This document shows, piece by piece, positions 8,629 to 17,525 of a stretch of DNA of 64,000 nucleotides (its first letter is position 1; each line of letters opens with the position of its first letter). The stretch comes from Methylobacter sp015476545 (lineage in GTDB: Bacteria > Pseudomonadota > Gammaproteobacteria > Methylococcales > Methylomonadaceae), in NCBI RefSeq assembly GCF_052162025.1, contig NZ_CP197401.1:3906001-3970000 (forward strand), read 5' to 3'. The notes under the pieces were generated by a model. The model searched no databases, was not told where the DNA came from, and worked only from the letters and a program-made list of their open reading frames with translations. The position numbers and the translations under genes were made by a program.

Positions 8629-9158
8629 TTACGTAAACGATTAACAGATCTGTATTTTTCCAGTATATGGTTAACAACTGTTTTGCTTTGCATCACACTG
8701 GTGTCAATTTTATAGTCGGCACATGACAAGTAGAGAGGCTCACGCTGTGCAAACAAGTTTTCTAGCCGTCCTCTAGGGTTATCAGTCTGTAATAACGGCC
8801 GTTGGGAATCTCTGCGTGTCCTTTCCAGAATTCTTTCCACCGAGCATTGCAAGTAAACAACAAAACCATTTTCCTTCAATAGCTTGCGGTTCTGTTCCCG
8901 CAAAATTGCACCGCCGCCGGTAGCCAGCACAATGCCTTCCTTTTGCGTTAGCTGTTGAATCATCTTCTGTTCGCGATCCCTGAATCCTTCCTCGCCTTCA
9001 AATTCAAAAATAGTAGAGATGTCTACGCCCGTGCTTTCTTCAATCGCTTTATCGCTGTCATAAAAAGGCAATTTGAGCGCCTTCGCCAACTGCCGGCCTA
9101 TAGTGGTTTTTCCGGCACCCATGAGACCAATTAAATAGATATTTTCTGATTGCGTCAT
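8625..9158 (-). CDS. aroK: Shikimate kinase I
   Basis: It phosphorylates shikimate with ATP (EC 2.7.1.71). The 177-residue NMP-kinase fold has Walker A GLMGAGKTT (11-19), the shikimate-binding DSDKAIEE (Asp34/Asp36), GFRDRE with its conserved Arg and the glycine-rich ATGGGAIL loop. The LID Arg segment RRDSQRPLL is present. It opens the aroK-aroB-damX unit downstream of pilQ, separated from pilQ by a strong terminator hairpin, so readthrough or an own promoter must drive it. Confidence 0.96.
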   Translation of the reverse strand: MTQSENIYLIGLMGAGKTTIGRQLAKALKLPFYDSDKAIEESTGVDISTIFEFEGEEGFRDREQKMIQQLTQKEGIVLATGGGAILREQNRKLLKENGFVVYLQCSVERILERTRRDSQRPLLQTDNPRGRLENLFAQREPLYLSCADYKIDTSVMQSKTVVNHILEKYRSVNRLRK

Positions 9159-9190
9159 GAGTTACTTGACTCTTTAAGATTTAAGCATAA

Positions 9191-9217
9191 AAAAAGGGGG
9201 CATTATGCCCCCTTTTT
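9191..9217. terminator. Bidirectional-type terminator between pilQ and aroK
   Basis: GGGGGCA and TGCCCCC form a 7-bp perfect stem around the loop TTA, flanked by five A and five T residues. On the minus strand it follows pilQ directly and ends in a T-run, so it should terminate or attenuate the pil transcript before aroK. Confidence 0.85.
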
Positions 9218-9234
9218 GCTCCAAGTAGAAGCTA

Positions 9235-11565
9235 TCAATAAGATGATAATGCGTCTTTGACAATTTTTGGTGTTACGAAAATCAGCAATTCCCTTTTATC
9301 ATCCTGATTGAATGTACGCTTAAACAGGAAGCCTATGCCAGGCAGGTCTGCAAAAAACGGCACTTTGTTAGTATCGTTATTTATCTCTTCTTCAAAGACG
9401 CCGCCGAGCACAACCGTCTCGCCATCGTTCACTTGCACACTGGTTCTAAGCTCCCGCTTGTCAATCATACGGTCGCCAAGTTCTGTCGCTTCTTCGCCCA
9501 GCGTGTTTTTAGTGATATATAAGCCCATGATCACGCTACCGTTAGGCGTTATCTGAGGCAATACGCCCAGTTGCAACACAGCATCAACGAATACGGTATT
9601 TGTTCCGGTATTAGCGCTTGAAGACAAGTAAGGAATTTTGGCGCCCTGTTGAATCACTGCCAGGCAGCGGTCAGAGGTCATGACTCTCGGATTGGAGATG
9701 AGTTCGCCGCGCCCTTGATCCTGCAACGCCGACAATTCAAGATTTAACACATAATCCGCACCTCTTGCCAAGGTCATGCCTAAAGCGCCATAAGGATTAG
9801 ACGTTGTAGCCAGATCCACCAGCGCATCATTTAGCGTACCAATGTTGCCATCCTCATCGACTTGAGCATTGCCGTTGCCTCGGGTTCCCCGGCCGCCAAC
9901 AGCGAATACCTTACCGGAACCGGCTTCGGCTTGTTTTGCCACACCAAACCTCACTCCCAGTTCTTTCGCAAATGTATTGGATGCAATGACGATTCTTGAC
10001 TCAATCATAACCTGACGCACCGGAATATCCAGTTTGCGTATCAATTTTTTTACTTCTTCCAGACGTTTTGCTGTTTCGCGCACAATCAGCGTGTTGGTTC
10101 TTGAATCTACAACGGCAGATCCTCGAGCGGAGAGCAACACCAAGCGATCATTATTAGAGCCTGAATTATTTCCCAGGTCTCCGAAGCCCTGATTTTGACC
10201 TTGGTCTTGACCTTGGTTCTGGAATGGGTTTTGGAATTGATTTTGGTATTGATTTTGACCTTGATTTTGGCTTTGATTGCCGCCGGATGATTCAAGCTCT
10301 GACTTGGTAATACGGGAACAGCTACCTACGGCACTGGCATCTTGCCCATACAATAAGTTTCTAAAGTCCTCTGCTTTAGCATAATTAATTTTGAGGTATT
10401 CGGTTACTAAAGGCTCTAACTGTTCAACGACAGTCTCTGTTTTTTGCTGTTCTTCCTTATATTTCTTAATCTTGCCTTGTGGTGCAATCAATGTGACATT
10501 GCCTGTCTCATACTTTTCCAGATCCTTGGTCATCATGATGAAGTCCAGAGCTTCATCCCAGGGCACATCATCCAGTTTCAAGGTAACGGTTCCAGTAACG
10601 TCGTCGCCGGCAACCACATTCTGCCCGGTAAATTCAGCCAAGACCGCAATAACGCTACGAACATCGATCTCCTGAAAATTCAAAGACAACCTGTCACCGG
10701 TGTATTTCGCTCTCTTTTTATCAACCGCTTCTTTTTCTTCAGCAGTTATTGGTCTGAACTCAACAGTCAATAATCCTTCTGACTGAAAAAGTGAATAATC
10801 ATAAAGACTATTCTGTAGCGACACTGTAATGGCGGAGTCATTGTTTGACGAAACAGCATCGATAGACCTGACCGGTGTTGCAAAATCGGATACATCGAGT
10901 TTTTTCTCCAGATTACCCGGCAATTGCGTATTCAGGAAACTGATAACAACTTTCCCGCCTTCTTCCTTGCTGTTTACGATGGTATTGGGATTTGCCAAAG
11001 AAACCAGTATGCGCCCTTCGCCCCTCTCTCCGCGCTTGAAATCCAGTCCTCTGATAACCTGCTCAGGCATTAAACTGGATACTAAAGTTGTTGCAGGCTT
11101 TTGAACAACCGGAGCAGACCGTTCAGGCATAACTGCTTTTGCGCTGGTTAAAGTAAGCTGCACTTTATTGCCGATCACTTTGGTATCGAAAGGCACGGAT
11201 TCAACCAGATTGAGTACGATACGCACTCTATCGGCCCCTTCCGCCACGTAAATGTTACGTGCGGCCCCTTGGTTTATCGGATATTCCTTTTTATCCAACG
11301 CATTTTTCACTCCAGGAAAATCCAGGGCAATCCTGGCAGGATTATCCGTATGAAAGACTTTAGGTTCAACGGCTGCACCGTTCATTTCCAGTTGTATCTG
11401 CAGTTTATCGCCGGGCAAGGTCGCGATATCTATACCCTGAACGGATACGCCACCGGCTTGCGCGGTTGCAATTTGGAATATAAATAAAAATAAGCTTAAG
11501 CCGATGCGCGCCCATAGGGAACGTCCCATTCTATTCAACATAATGTCACTATGTTTATTATTCAT
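9235..11565 (-). CDS. pilQ: Type IV pilus secretin PilQ
   Basis: PilQ forms the outer-membrane channel for the pilus. The start ATG at 11565 has GAGGA eight bases upstream. After a signal peptide (hydrophobic about 17-35, ending in TAQA) come two AMIN-like beta domains that bind peptidoglycan (about 40-130 and 165-275), a secretin/TonB short N-terminal domain (about 295-365, LSLNFQEIDVRSVIAVLAE), an N1-like domain and the C-terminal secretin domain with VMIESRIV, GRGELISNPRV and LLIFVTPKIV. An Asn/Gln-rich stretch sits inside the N1 region. At 776 residues it is in the usual range. It is the last gene of pilMNOPQ. Confidence 0.96.
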   Translation of the reverse strand: MNNKHSDIMLNRMGRSLWARIGLSLFLFIFQIATAQAGGVSVQGIDIATLPGDKLQIQLEMNGAAVEPKVFHTDNPARIALDFPGVKNALDKKEYPINQGAARNIYVAEGADRVRIVLNLVESVPFDTKVIGNKVQLTLTSAKAVMPERSAPVVQKPATTLVSSLMPEQVIRGLDFKRGERGEGRILVSLANPNTIVNSKEEGGKVVISFLNTQLPGNLEKKLDVSDFATPVRSIDAVSSNNDSAITVSLQNSLYDYSLFQSEGLLTVEFRPITAEEKEAVDKKRAKYTGDRLSLNFQEIDVRSVIAVLAEFTGQNVVAGDDVTGTVTLKLDDVPWDEALDFIMMTKDLEKYETGNVTLIAPQGKIKKYKEEQQKTETVVEQLEPLVTEYLKINYAKAEDFRNLLYGQDASAVGSCSRITKSELESSGGNQSQNQGQNQYQNQFQNPFQNQGQDQGQNQGFGDLGNNSGSNNDRLVLLSARGSAVVDSRTNTLIVRETAKRLEEVKKLIRKLDIPVRQVMIESRIVIASNTFAKELGVRFGVAKQAEAGSGKVFAVGGRGTRGNGNAQVDEDGNIGTLNDALVDLATTSNPYGALGMTLARGADYVLNLELSALQDQGRGELISNPRVMTSDRCLAVIQQGAKIPYLSSSANTGTNTVFVDAVLQLGVLPQITPNGSVIMGLYITKNTLGEEATELGDRMIDKRELRTSVQVNDGETVVLGGVFEEEINNDTNKVPFFADLPGIGFLFKRTFNQDDKRELLIFVTPKIVKDALSSY
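10191..10278 (-). repeat. Low-complexity Asn/Gln-coding repeat inside pilQ
   Basis: About 88 bases consist of short imperfect units of the CAAAACCAAGGTCAA type on the coding strand, encoding a run of QNQ, QNQGQ and QNPFQ units. It lies in the loop of the N1 domain, where secretins tolerate insertions. The repeats could change in length by slippage, but unit steps in multiples of three would keep the frame. Confidence 0.7.
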
Positions 11566-11581
11566 TTTGTTATCCTCGAAA

Positions 11582-12142
11582 TCACTCTGACAAAGCTAAT
11601 GAAGCGGATTGTTCGCGCCATGATCCCGGCTTGTCAGGAACGATTTCCGTCAGTTCAATTTTATCGTTGGATATCCGTATAATTTTTCCATAATTTTTTC
11701 CCATATAATTCCCAACCCGAACGCGATGAATCGTACCGTCACTTGCTTTTATCAGCCCCCACAAACCTGACTTCATAACCACAGTGCCCACCATTCTTAA
11801 ACTGTCCAGAGAGAACGCCTCCAGTTCTTCTTTACGACGGGAAGTATCGGGTTTTATACCGCTACCTGTTCCAACATCCGCCCCATCCGCCTGCTCAGTC
11901 TGTTCCAGCGGCCTGAATGGGTCACGCAACCCCTCCGGCTTAAAGATGAATGGCTCAACAACTTTAATTTCGGGCAATGGCTCAATCGGACCTTTAGGCC
12001 TGGCTTTCACTTCGGAGATATAACGATTCAGATCTGAAAAATCGTCATTTCCGCACCCTGCCAATAGAATGAGAAAAACGGTGCAGCTTATCTGTATACC
12101 CGTCCGCCTGCTAATCAATAATGGCAAACCTTTGCGTCCCAT
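11582..12142 (-). CDS. pilP: Type IV pilus lipoprotein PilP
   Basis: PilP is an inner-membrane lipoprotein that links PilN-PilO to PilQ. The N-terminus has a hydrophobic segment ending in the lipobox LAGC, with the acylated Cys at residue 30. The family segment PFIFKPEGLRDPF and the later beta domain containing RMVGTVVM, KASDGTIHRVRVGNYMGKN and IELTEIVPD follow. Its ATG overlaps the pilO stop as TAATG. Length 186 is normal. Confidence 0.93.
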   Translation of the reverse strand: MGRKGLPLLISRRTGIQISCTVFLILLAGCGNDDFSDLNRYISEVKARPKGPIEPLPEIKVVEPFIFKPEGLRDPFRPLEQTEQADGADVGTGSGIKPDTSRRKEELEAFSLDSLRMVGTVVMKSGLWGLIKASDGTIHRVRVGNYMGKNYGKIIRISNDKIELTEIVPDKPGSWREQSASLALSE

Positions 12143-12786
12143 TATTTTTTCCCCCTTCTCTTCTTGACGCTGGAGACCGCTTTATCAACGTTTTCGTTAT
12201 AGGTCTTTATCGTCGCATTCATCAACATGTCTCCCGCTTCATACTTGTCTTTATCTTTGCCTTTGCTTTTATCGATAGGAACAATATTGACATCATGCAC
12301 GGTCACAATTCTGGGCAGAGCAGCCACCCCACTTACAAACAAGCCCAATTCCTCGTATTTCCCTATTACCTCAATATTAATCGGCAACTCTGAGTAAAAA
12401 TCTTTGTTCACGGCAGCGGCCGGCTTAAACAATCTGAATTCCAGGCCGCTCGCCAATCCTGTCTGTGAAATATCAATGAGCAGGCTTGCAACTTCTTCCT
12501 TAGTGGGCATCTGCCTGAGCATTTCATGTAATGAAACTTCAATTTGCGCTAACTGATCCCGGTAATCCTGGAGATTGACCGCCTTTTTTTGTTTCGTTTC
12601 AAACGTGAGCCTTAAGTCCTTCTCCTGCTGCTCAATATTTTCAAGCTCCTCTAACTGGTCAACGGTGTCATAGTAAATGCCTCCGCCGGCCACTACAGAA
12701 CATATCAGTAAAACGATTGCCGCCTTGATGGTTGATGGCCATGTGCCGGCCGCGTTAAAATCCCAATTAATGTCTGACAGATTCAT
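12142..12786 (-). CDS. pilO: Type IV pilus alignment protein PilO
   Basis: PilO pairs with PilN in the inner membrane. It has a short cytoplasmic tail, one membrane helix at about residues 20-38, a periplasmic coiled coil (about 45-90) and a ferredoxin-like C-terminal domain including GLEFRLFKP and LPRIVTVHDVNI. It starts 20 bases inside the end of pilN. The C-terminus is very basic (VKKRRGKK). Confidence 0.94.
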   Translation of the reverse strand: MNLSDINWDFNAAGTWPSTIKAAIVLLICSVVAGGGIYYDTVDQLEELENIEQQEKDLRLTFETKQKKAVNLQDYRDQLAQIEVSLHEMLRQMPTKEEVASLLIDISQTGLASGLEFRLFKPAAAVNKDFYSELPINIEVIGKYEELGLFVSGVAALPRIVTVHDVNIVPIDKSKGKDKDKYEAGDMLMNATIKTYNENVDKAVSSVKKRRGKK

Positions 12787-13360
12787 TGGTCACCTCCCCA
12801 TTCACGTCTTCGGCCTTTTGCTTGCCCTGCTTCGCATGCATTGTGAAATCACTTAACTGTTCAGAATTGGTTTTGTCCTTCGACTGAATCACATCAAGCT
12901 TTGGCATTTGCAGCCAAGGCGATATATCTATCGCGCGCATGAAAGCAGAAACTCTCGCGTTCGATTGCGACTTGCCATCAAAAGTTAGGTCGGATGCGGT
13001 TTGGGTGAATTTGGTAAGAAAGACGCCTTCAGGTGTCGTTCGAGCGATTTCATCGAATAAATGTACGATCTCCGGGCGACTTTCCTGCAGTCGCTGAATC
13101 ACATCAATTTTGGCCAGCAACTTGCTTTTTTTCTCTTCAATATCCTTGATTTCCTGAATTTTTTTGTCCAGCAACGCGATTTCATCCTGCAGCATTTTAT
13201 TTCTTCGCTCCTGGTATTCTTTCAGCCCTTCAATATAGAAGTGAACCAGCCCAAGAACAGCAATCGTGAGCAGAACTGATAAGACAATCACATTTATAAA
13301 ATCCTGCTTTTTTTGCTTACGCAGCTCTTCGCGCCAAGGAAGTAAATTGATCTTTGTCAT
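12767..13360 (-). CDS. pilN: Type IV pilus alignment protein PilN
   Basis: PilN binds PilM through its N-terminal INLLPWRE motif (residues 4-11), which is intact. A membrane helix spans about 21-43, followed by a long coiled coil (about 48-95) and a small periplasmic domain with PEGVFLTKF. It overlaps both neighbours: its ATG shares a base with the pilM stop (TAATG). Confidence 0.95.
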   Translation of the reverse strand: MTKINLLPWREELRKQKKQDFINVIVLSVLLTIAVLGLVHFYIEGLKEYQERRNKMLQDEIALLDKKIQEIKDIEEKKSKLLAKIDVIQRLQESRPEIVHLFDEIARTTPEGVFLTKFTQTASDLTFDGKSQSNARVSAFMRAIDISPWLQMPKLDVIQSKDKTNSEQLSDFTMHAKQGKQKAEDVNGEVTNESVRH

Positions 13361-14421
13361 TAGTCAAAGCTCCTTAATGCCAACCCGCAGGCAATCATCA
13401 TTGCCGGAGCATCATTACTCAATACCTGTGGTTTCACTCGATTGGATAAGGCCATGTTGATGAAAGGATTGGCAATGTAGGTAGGCACGCCTAAGCTTTG
13501 TTCAACCAGCTTTTCCACACCGGGAATTGAAGCGCAACCGCCAGCCAGAATGATGCTGTCGATGCCTCTATTCGCACTTGACGAGACAAAGAACTGTAAT
13601 GACCGAGCAATTTGCTGCACCATAGCCCTTTTAAACGGCTCAAGTACATCAGTGGCATAATTGTCCGGCAATCCGCCGTGTTTTTTTGCCAAACCGGCTT
13701 CTTCATAAGACAAACCATATCTGCGCTGAATTTCTTCAGTCAGCTGCCTCCCTCCAAATCCTTGCTCCCTCGTATATACGGTGCGGCAATCATGAAGAAC
13801 GTTTAAGGTGGCCATTGTTGCCCCTATGTCGGCGATGGCGATGGTTCGTCCTTCTAATGAATCCGGCAATTGATCGGCGAGCAATGTAAATGCGTTTTCC
13901 ATTGCGAATGCCTCTACATCGACCACTCTGGCCTTCAAACCGGCTTTCGCTAATGCCTCAACCCGGTCGTCCACATTTTCCTTTCTTGAGGCGGCAAGCA
14001 GCACATCGACCATGTCCGGATTATTTTCATTTTCGCCTTGCACTTCAAAGTCGAGATTAACTTCATCAAGGGAATAAGGTATGTATTGATCAGCCTCAAC
14101 CATGATCTGCTCTTCCATTTCATCGCTGGATAGTGAAGCAGGCATGGTTATAATTTTTGTCATGACAGCCGAACCGGCAACTGCTACAGCCGCTTGCTTG
14201 AGCTTTGACCCGGACTGCTTTAATGCAACTTTTATGGCGTCAGCTATAACATCGATATTGGCGATATTTTTATCAATGATGGCGTCTTGCGGCAAAGACG
14301 CTACCGCATAATTCTCGACCCGGTAACGAGCCCCGACCTTGCTCAATTCCAGTAACTTTACTGCAGCTGTACTTACATCAACACCAAGAACAGCATTCTG
14401 TTTTTGATTAAACCAGCTCAT
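13360..14421 (-). CDS. pilM: Type IV pilus assembly ATPase-fold protein PilM
   Basis: PilM is an actin/FtsA-like cytoplasmic protein that anchors PilN. The N-terminal LGVDVSTAAVKLLELS holds the first phosphate loop, IADIGATMATLNVL the second, and IILAGGCASIPG the adenosine motif. At 353 residues it is the normal size. It is the first gene of pilMNOPQ and is divergent from mrcA, the standard gammaproteobacterial arrangement. Confidence 0.96.
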   Translation of the reverse strand: MSWFNQKQNAVLGVDVSTAAVKLLELSKVGARYRVENYAVASLPQDAIIDKNIANIDVIADAIKVALKQSGSKLKQAAVAVAGSAVMTKIITMPASLSSDEMEEQIMVEADQYIPYSLDEVNLDFEVQGENENNPDMVDVLLAASRKENVDDRVEALAKAGLKARVVDVEAFAMENAFTLLADQLPDSLEGRTIAIADIGATMATLNVLHDCRTVYTREQGFGGRQLTEEIQRRYGLSYEEAGLAKKHGGLPDNYATDVLEPFKRAMVQQIARSLQFFVSSSANRGIDSIILAGGCASIPGVEKLVEQSLGVPTYIANPFINMALSNRVKPQVLSNDAPAMMIACGLALRSFD

Positions 14422-14621
14422 GAATTAACTCTCGGAAAACTTGATTATGAATGTATTGCATAAATTGAAAGCCTGTCTCTCGTATGTTCAGCAGTCAAAA
14501 AACTAATCACTGTCAGAAGTATAGTAGTGTTTTTTATTTTTTTATTTTGATGCGCAAAATATCCAATTTATTTGTGTGACCGGTTCCACTATACTCGAGC
14601 GAAGATTGCTGCAATCGGCAT

Positions 14622-14651
14622 TTGACTGGAAGATCTTGTTATTCTTGATAA
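14622..14651 (+). promoter_or_regulatory. Candidate sigma-70 promoter of mrcA
   Basis: TTGACT at 14622-14627 is followed after 18 bases by TGATAA (14646-14651), about 40 bases before the mrcA start. The -35 is strong and the -10 is weak. On the other strand, pilM has a TATACT-like -10 near 14510 but no matching -35. Confidence 0.4.
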
Positions 14652-14693
14652 GCTGTAGTTCCTCTATAACGTAGATTTTATTCAGGCTTACTT

Positions 14694-17030
14694 GTGACTA
14701 TAAAAATGCTGTGCGGAAAAATTTTGATGGGATTGATTGCTTTTTTTATAGCGATCAGCGCCTGCTTAGCGCTCGCCGGCTATTTGCTGTATCAAAAATT
14801 ATCAATGGAACTGCCGGACATAAAAGCCCTGCACAATGTTCAGTATCAGATCCCTTTCAGCATTTACAGCAAAGATAATCTTCTTATTGCTCAATTTGGA
14901 GAGAAAAAGCGCACTCCAATCAAAATTGATGAGGTTCCCAAGCAGCTTATTGATGCTTTTCTGGCAGCCGAAGATGAACGCTTCTTTAAGCATCCCGGCG
15001 TTGACTATAAGGGCTTATTGCGAGCCGCCATACAATTGGCTTTGACCGGAAAAAAAAGACAAGGCGGCAGTACGATCACCATGCAGGTCACGCGTAACTT
15101 TCTGCTTGGCAGGGAAAAAACATATATCCGGAAAATAAAAGAAATTATTCTGGCGCTAAAAATAGAAAACGAATATTCAAAGAAGCAAATCCTTGAGCTT
15201 TATTTGAATCAGATCTACATGGGCCATAGAGCCTACGGCATTGCAGCCGCCGCCCAGACGTATTACGGCAGAGCCCTTAATGAGCTGACGCTTGCTGAAC
15301 ACGCCATGATCGCCGGCTTGCCTAAAGCCCCATCGGCGTATAATCCGATCACCAATGAGACTCGGGCGCTGCAAAGGCGCAATTATGTTTTACGAAGGAT
15401 GCTTGAGCTTAACTATATAACTCAGCAGGAATTTGAAAGCGCCGCTAACCAGCCTTCAACCGCAAAACTGCAATACGTATTGCCTGAGCTTTCAGCGCCC
15501 TACTTAGCTGAAATGGTCAGACAAAAGCTTTTCGATAAATACGGTGAAGAAGCGTATACATCGGGTTTTAAAGTCTACACAACGATCGACTCATCATTGC
15601 AGACAACGGCTGATCAGGCGCTTAGAAATACATTACACGCTTATGATGAGCGTCACGGATATCATTCAGTACCTCATGCAAGCATCAATACAGTCAACAA
15701 TTTCAGAGACATTCCCATTATCGGCGATACCCTGCCGGCCTATATTGTAAGCGTCGATAAAAGCACGGCTACTGCCAGACTTCAAAATAACGTCACCATT
15801 GAAATTCCCTGGGAAAATATCAAATGGGCTCAGAATACTGTAAAAAGCTTTCTAAAGCCCGGAGACATCATTCGGGTTCGGCAATTGAAAAACGATACCT
15901 GGGCTTTAACTCAAGTTCCCGGAGCGGAAGGGGCTTTTGTTTCAATAAATCCCATCAATGGCGCAATCCTGGCATTATCCGGTGGTTTCGACTTCTCTCA
16001 CAACAAATACAATCGCGCCACCCAAGCCAAAAGACAGCCGGGATCGGGCTTTAAACCCATCATTTACACCGCGGCGCTAGAGGAAGGCTATACCACGGCC
16101 AGCTTTATCAACGACGCCCCCATTGTCGTTGAGGATCAAAGCCAGGAAAACGAGGAATGGCGCCCTGAAAATTACAACCGAAAGTTTTTTGGCCCCACCA
16201 GCATTAGATCAGCTCTAACTCACTCGAGAAACATTATTTCCATTCGCCTTTTGAAAGCAATAGGCATTGAAAAAGCCGTCTCCACGGCTTTGCGTTTTGG
16301 CTTTACACATGAGCAATTGCCCAAAAGCCTTTCTCTGGCATTAGGCAGCGGCTATGCATCACCGCTGCAAATGGCAAGAGCTTACGCCGCATTCGCTAAT
16401 GGCGGTTTTCTTATTAAGCCCTATTTCATTGAACGCATTGAATCCAATGAGGGCGAAGTCATCTATCAGGCAAAACCCAGAGTTGCCTGCCCGTCGTGCG
16501 ATAGCAACCAGGAATTGAATAAAACCTATGCCCCGCGGATTATTTCACCAAGAATTAATTTTCTTATGAATTCCTTGTTAAAAGACGTTGTTCAACATGG
16601 CACGGCAACTCGCGCAAAAGTTCTGGAAAGGCAGGATCTGGCCGGCAAGACGGGTACAACCAACGAACAGCGCGACGCCTGGTTCAATGGATATACCCCT
16701 TCGATCGCAGCTACAGCATGGGTTGGATTTGACAACTATGCGTCATTAGGAAATCTTGAAACAGGCGGCGCCACTGCCTTGCCGATGTGGATAGAATTTA
16801 TGCAGACAGCGCTGAAAAACACACCTGAAATTCCCTTTGATGTGCCTGAAGGCATAGTAAAAGCATTTATCGATCCTCAGACAGGTCTGCTGACGCCCGA
16901 AGGAAGCCGAAATGGAATATGGGAATTTTTTCAGGCCGAGCACGCCCCGAATCAATCCGCGCCAGTGTTTGAAAATTTACCCAGTGACTATAGTCAGCCT
17001 CATGAGAAACCGATTGAAGCCCTGTTTTAG
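14694..17030 (+). CDS. mrcA: Penicillin-binding protein 1A, bifunctional glycosyltransferase/transpeptidase
   Basis: This class A PBP polymerises and cross-links peptidoglycan in the periplasm. A signal anchor spans about residues 7-32. The GT51 domain has the catalytic Glu93 in EDERFFKHPGVD, then GGSTITMQ and KILELYLNQ-type motifs. An OB-like insert (about 320-410) precedes the transpeptidase with nucleophile Ser451 in SGFK, SRN at 511-513 and KTG at 652-654. The start is GTG at 14694; an in-frame ATG four codons in is possible. Length 778 fits PBP1A rather than PBP1B. Confidence 0.96.
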   Translation: MTIKMLCGKILMGLIAFFIAISACLALAGYLLYQKLSMELPDIKALHNVQYQIPFSIYSKDNLLIAQFGEKKRTPIKIDEVPKQLIDAFLAAEDERFFKHPGVDYKGLLRAAIQLALTGKKRQGGSTITMQVTRNFLLGREKTYIRKIKEIILALKIENEYSKKQILELYLNQIYMGHRAYGIAAAAQTYYGRALNELTLAEHAMIAGLPKAPSAYNPITNETRALQRRNYVLRRMLELNYITQQEFESAANQPSTAKLQYVLPELSAPYLAEMVRQKLFDKYGEEAYTSGFKVYTTIDSSLQTTADQALRNTLHAYDERHGYHSVPHASINTVNNFRDIPIIGDTLPAYIVSVDKSTATARLQNNVTIEIPWENIKWAQNTVKSFLKPGDIIRVRQLKNDTWALTQVPGAEGAFVSINPINGAILALSGGFDFSHNKYNRATQAKRQPGSGFKPIIYTAALEEGYTTASFINDAPIVVEDQSQENEEWRPENYNRKFFGPTSIRSALTHSRNIISIRLLKAIGIEKAVSTALRFGFTHEQLPKSLSLALGSGYASPLQMARAYAAFANGGFLIKPYFIERIESNEGEVIYQAKPRVACPSCDSNQELNKTYAPRIISPRINFLMNSLLKDVVQHGTATRAKVLERQDLAGKTGTTNEQRDAWFNGYTPSIAATAWVGFDNYASLGNLETGGATALPMWIEFMQTALKNTPEIPFDVPEGIVKAFIDPQTGLLTPEGSRNGIWEFFQAEHAPNQSAPVFENLPSDYSQPHEKPIEALF

Positions 17031-17070
17031 AATACGCTGACGTACAGCATACAAATATTGAGAACTAAAA

Positions 17071-17101
17071 CTGGGGCCATAAGAACAACCCCAGCTTTTT
17101 T
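17071..17101 (+). terminator. Rho-independent terminator after mrcA
   Basis: CTGGGG (17071-17076) pairs with CCCCAG (17089-17094) across a 12-base loop and is followed by CTTTTTT. It lies 40 bases after the mrcA stop. Confidence 0.8.
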
Positions 17102-17229
17102 GATGTGTAACTATCTCTGCCGCTGCTATATATTTAATTGAACAGCTTTTTTAAAGCTTAGATACAGCCAGCGTTTTCTGAAATTGCTGAGCTATATCTA
17201 TAGACTGCAGGAACAAAAAACCCAAAAAG

Positions 17230-17430
17230 TTATTTGCCGTATTTTTTACGGAATTTATCAACGCGACCCGCTGTATCAACAACGCGCTGTTTGCCTGTAT
17301 AGAAAGGGTGACATGAGGAGCAAACCTCTATAAGCAAGTCACCTTTTAGTACAGAACCCGTTTCAAATGTATTACCACAACCACATGTTACGGTAATTTG
17401 TTTATATTCAGGATGAATTTCTGGTTTCAT
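17230..17430 (-). CDS. rpmE: 50S ribosomal protein L31, zinc-binding type
   Basis: L31 bridges the ribosomal subunits. The 66-residue protein has the four zinc cysteines Cys16, Cys18, Cys37 and Cys40 (TCGCG and CSSCH), so it is the C+ type A form, not the zinc-free paralogue. It ends in the family's basic DKFRKKYGK. It is monocistronic and divergent from xthA. Confidence 0.98.
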   Translation of the reverse strand: MKPEIHPEYKQITVTCGCGNTFETGSVLKGDLLIEVCSSCHPFYTGKQRVVDTAGRVDKFRKKYGK

Positions 17431-17482
17431 ATCACTTTCACATTACCCATGGACGGGCTACATACTTATTGAAGAACCCCGT

Positions 17483-17511
17483 ATAATACGTTTTTCATAC
17501 TAAAACCGCAA
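17483..17511 (-). promoter_or_regulatory. Candidate sigma-70 promoter of rpmE
   Basis: On the minus strand TTGCGG (17511-17506) and TATTAT (17488-17483) are separated by exactly 17 bases, about 53 bases before the rpmE ATG. On the plus strand the same spot reads TATAAT (17482-17487), which could be the -10 of xthA, though its -35 is poor. Confidence 0.5.
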
Positions 17512-17525
17512 CTCAATTTATACGC

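Noticed and set aside
10107..10295. Lys/Thr-rich frame antiparallel-phase to pilQ
   Set aside because: It is a by-product of the Asn/Gln-coding repeat read in another frame of pilQ.
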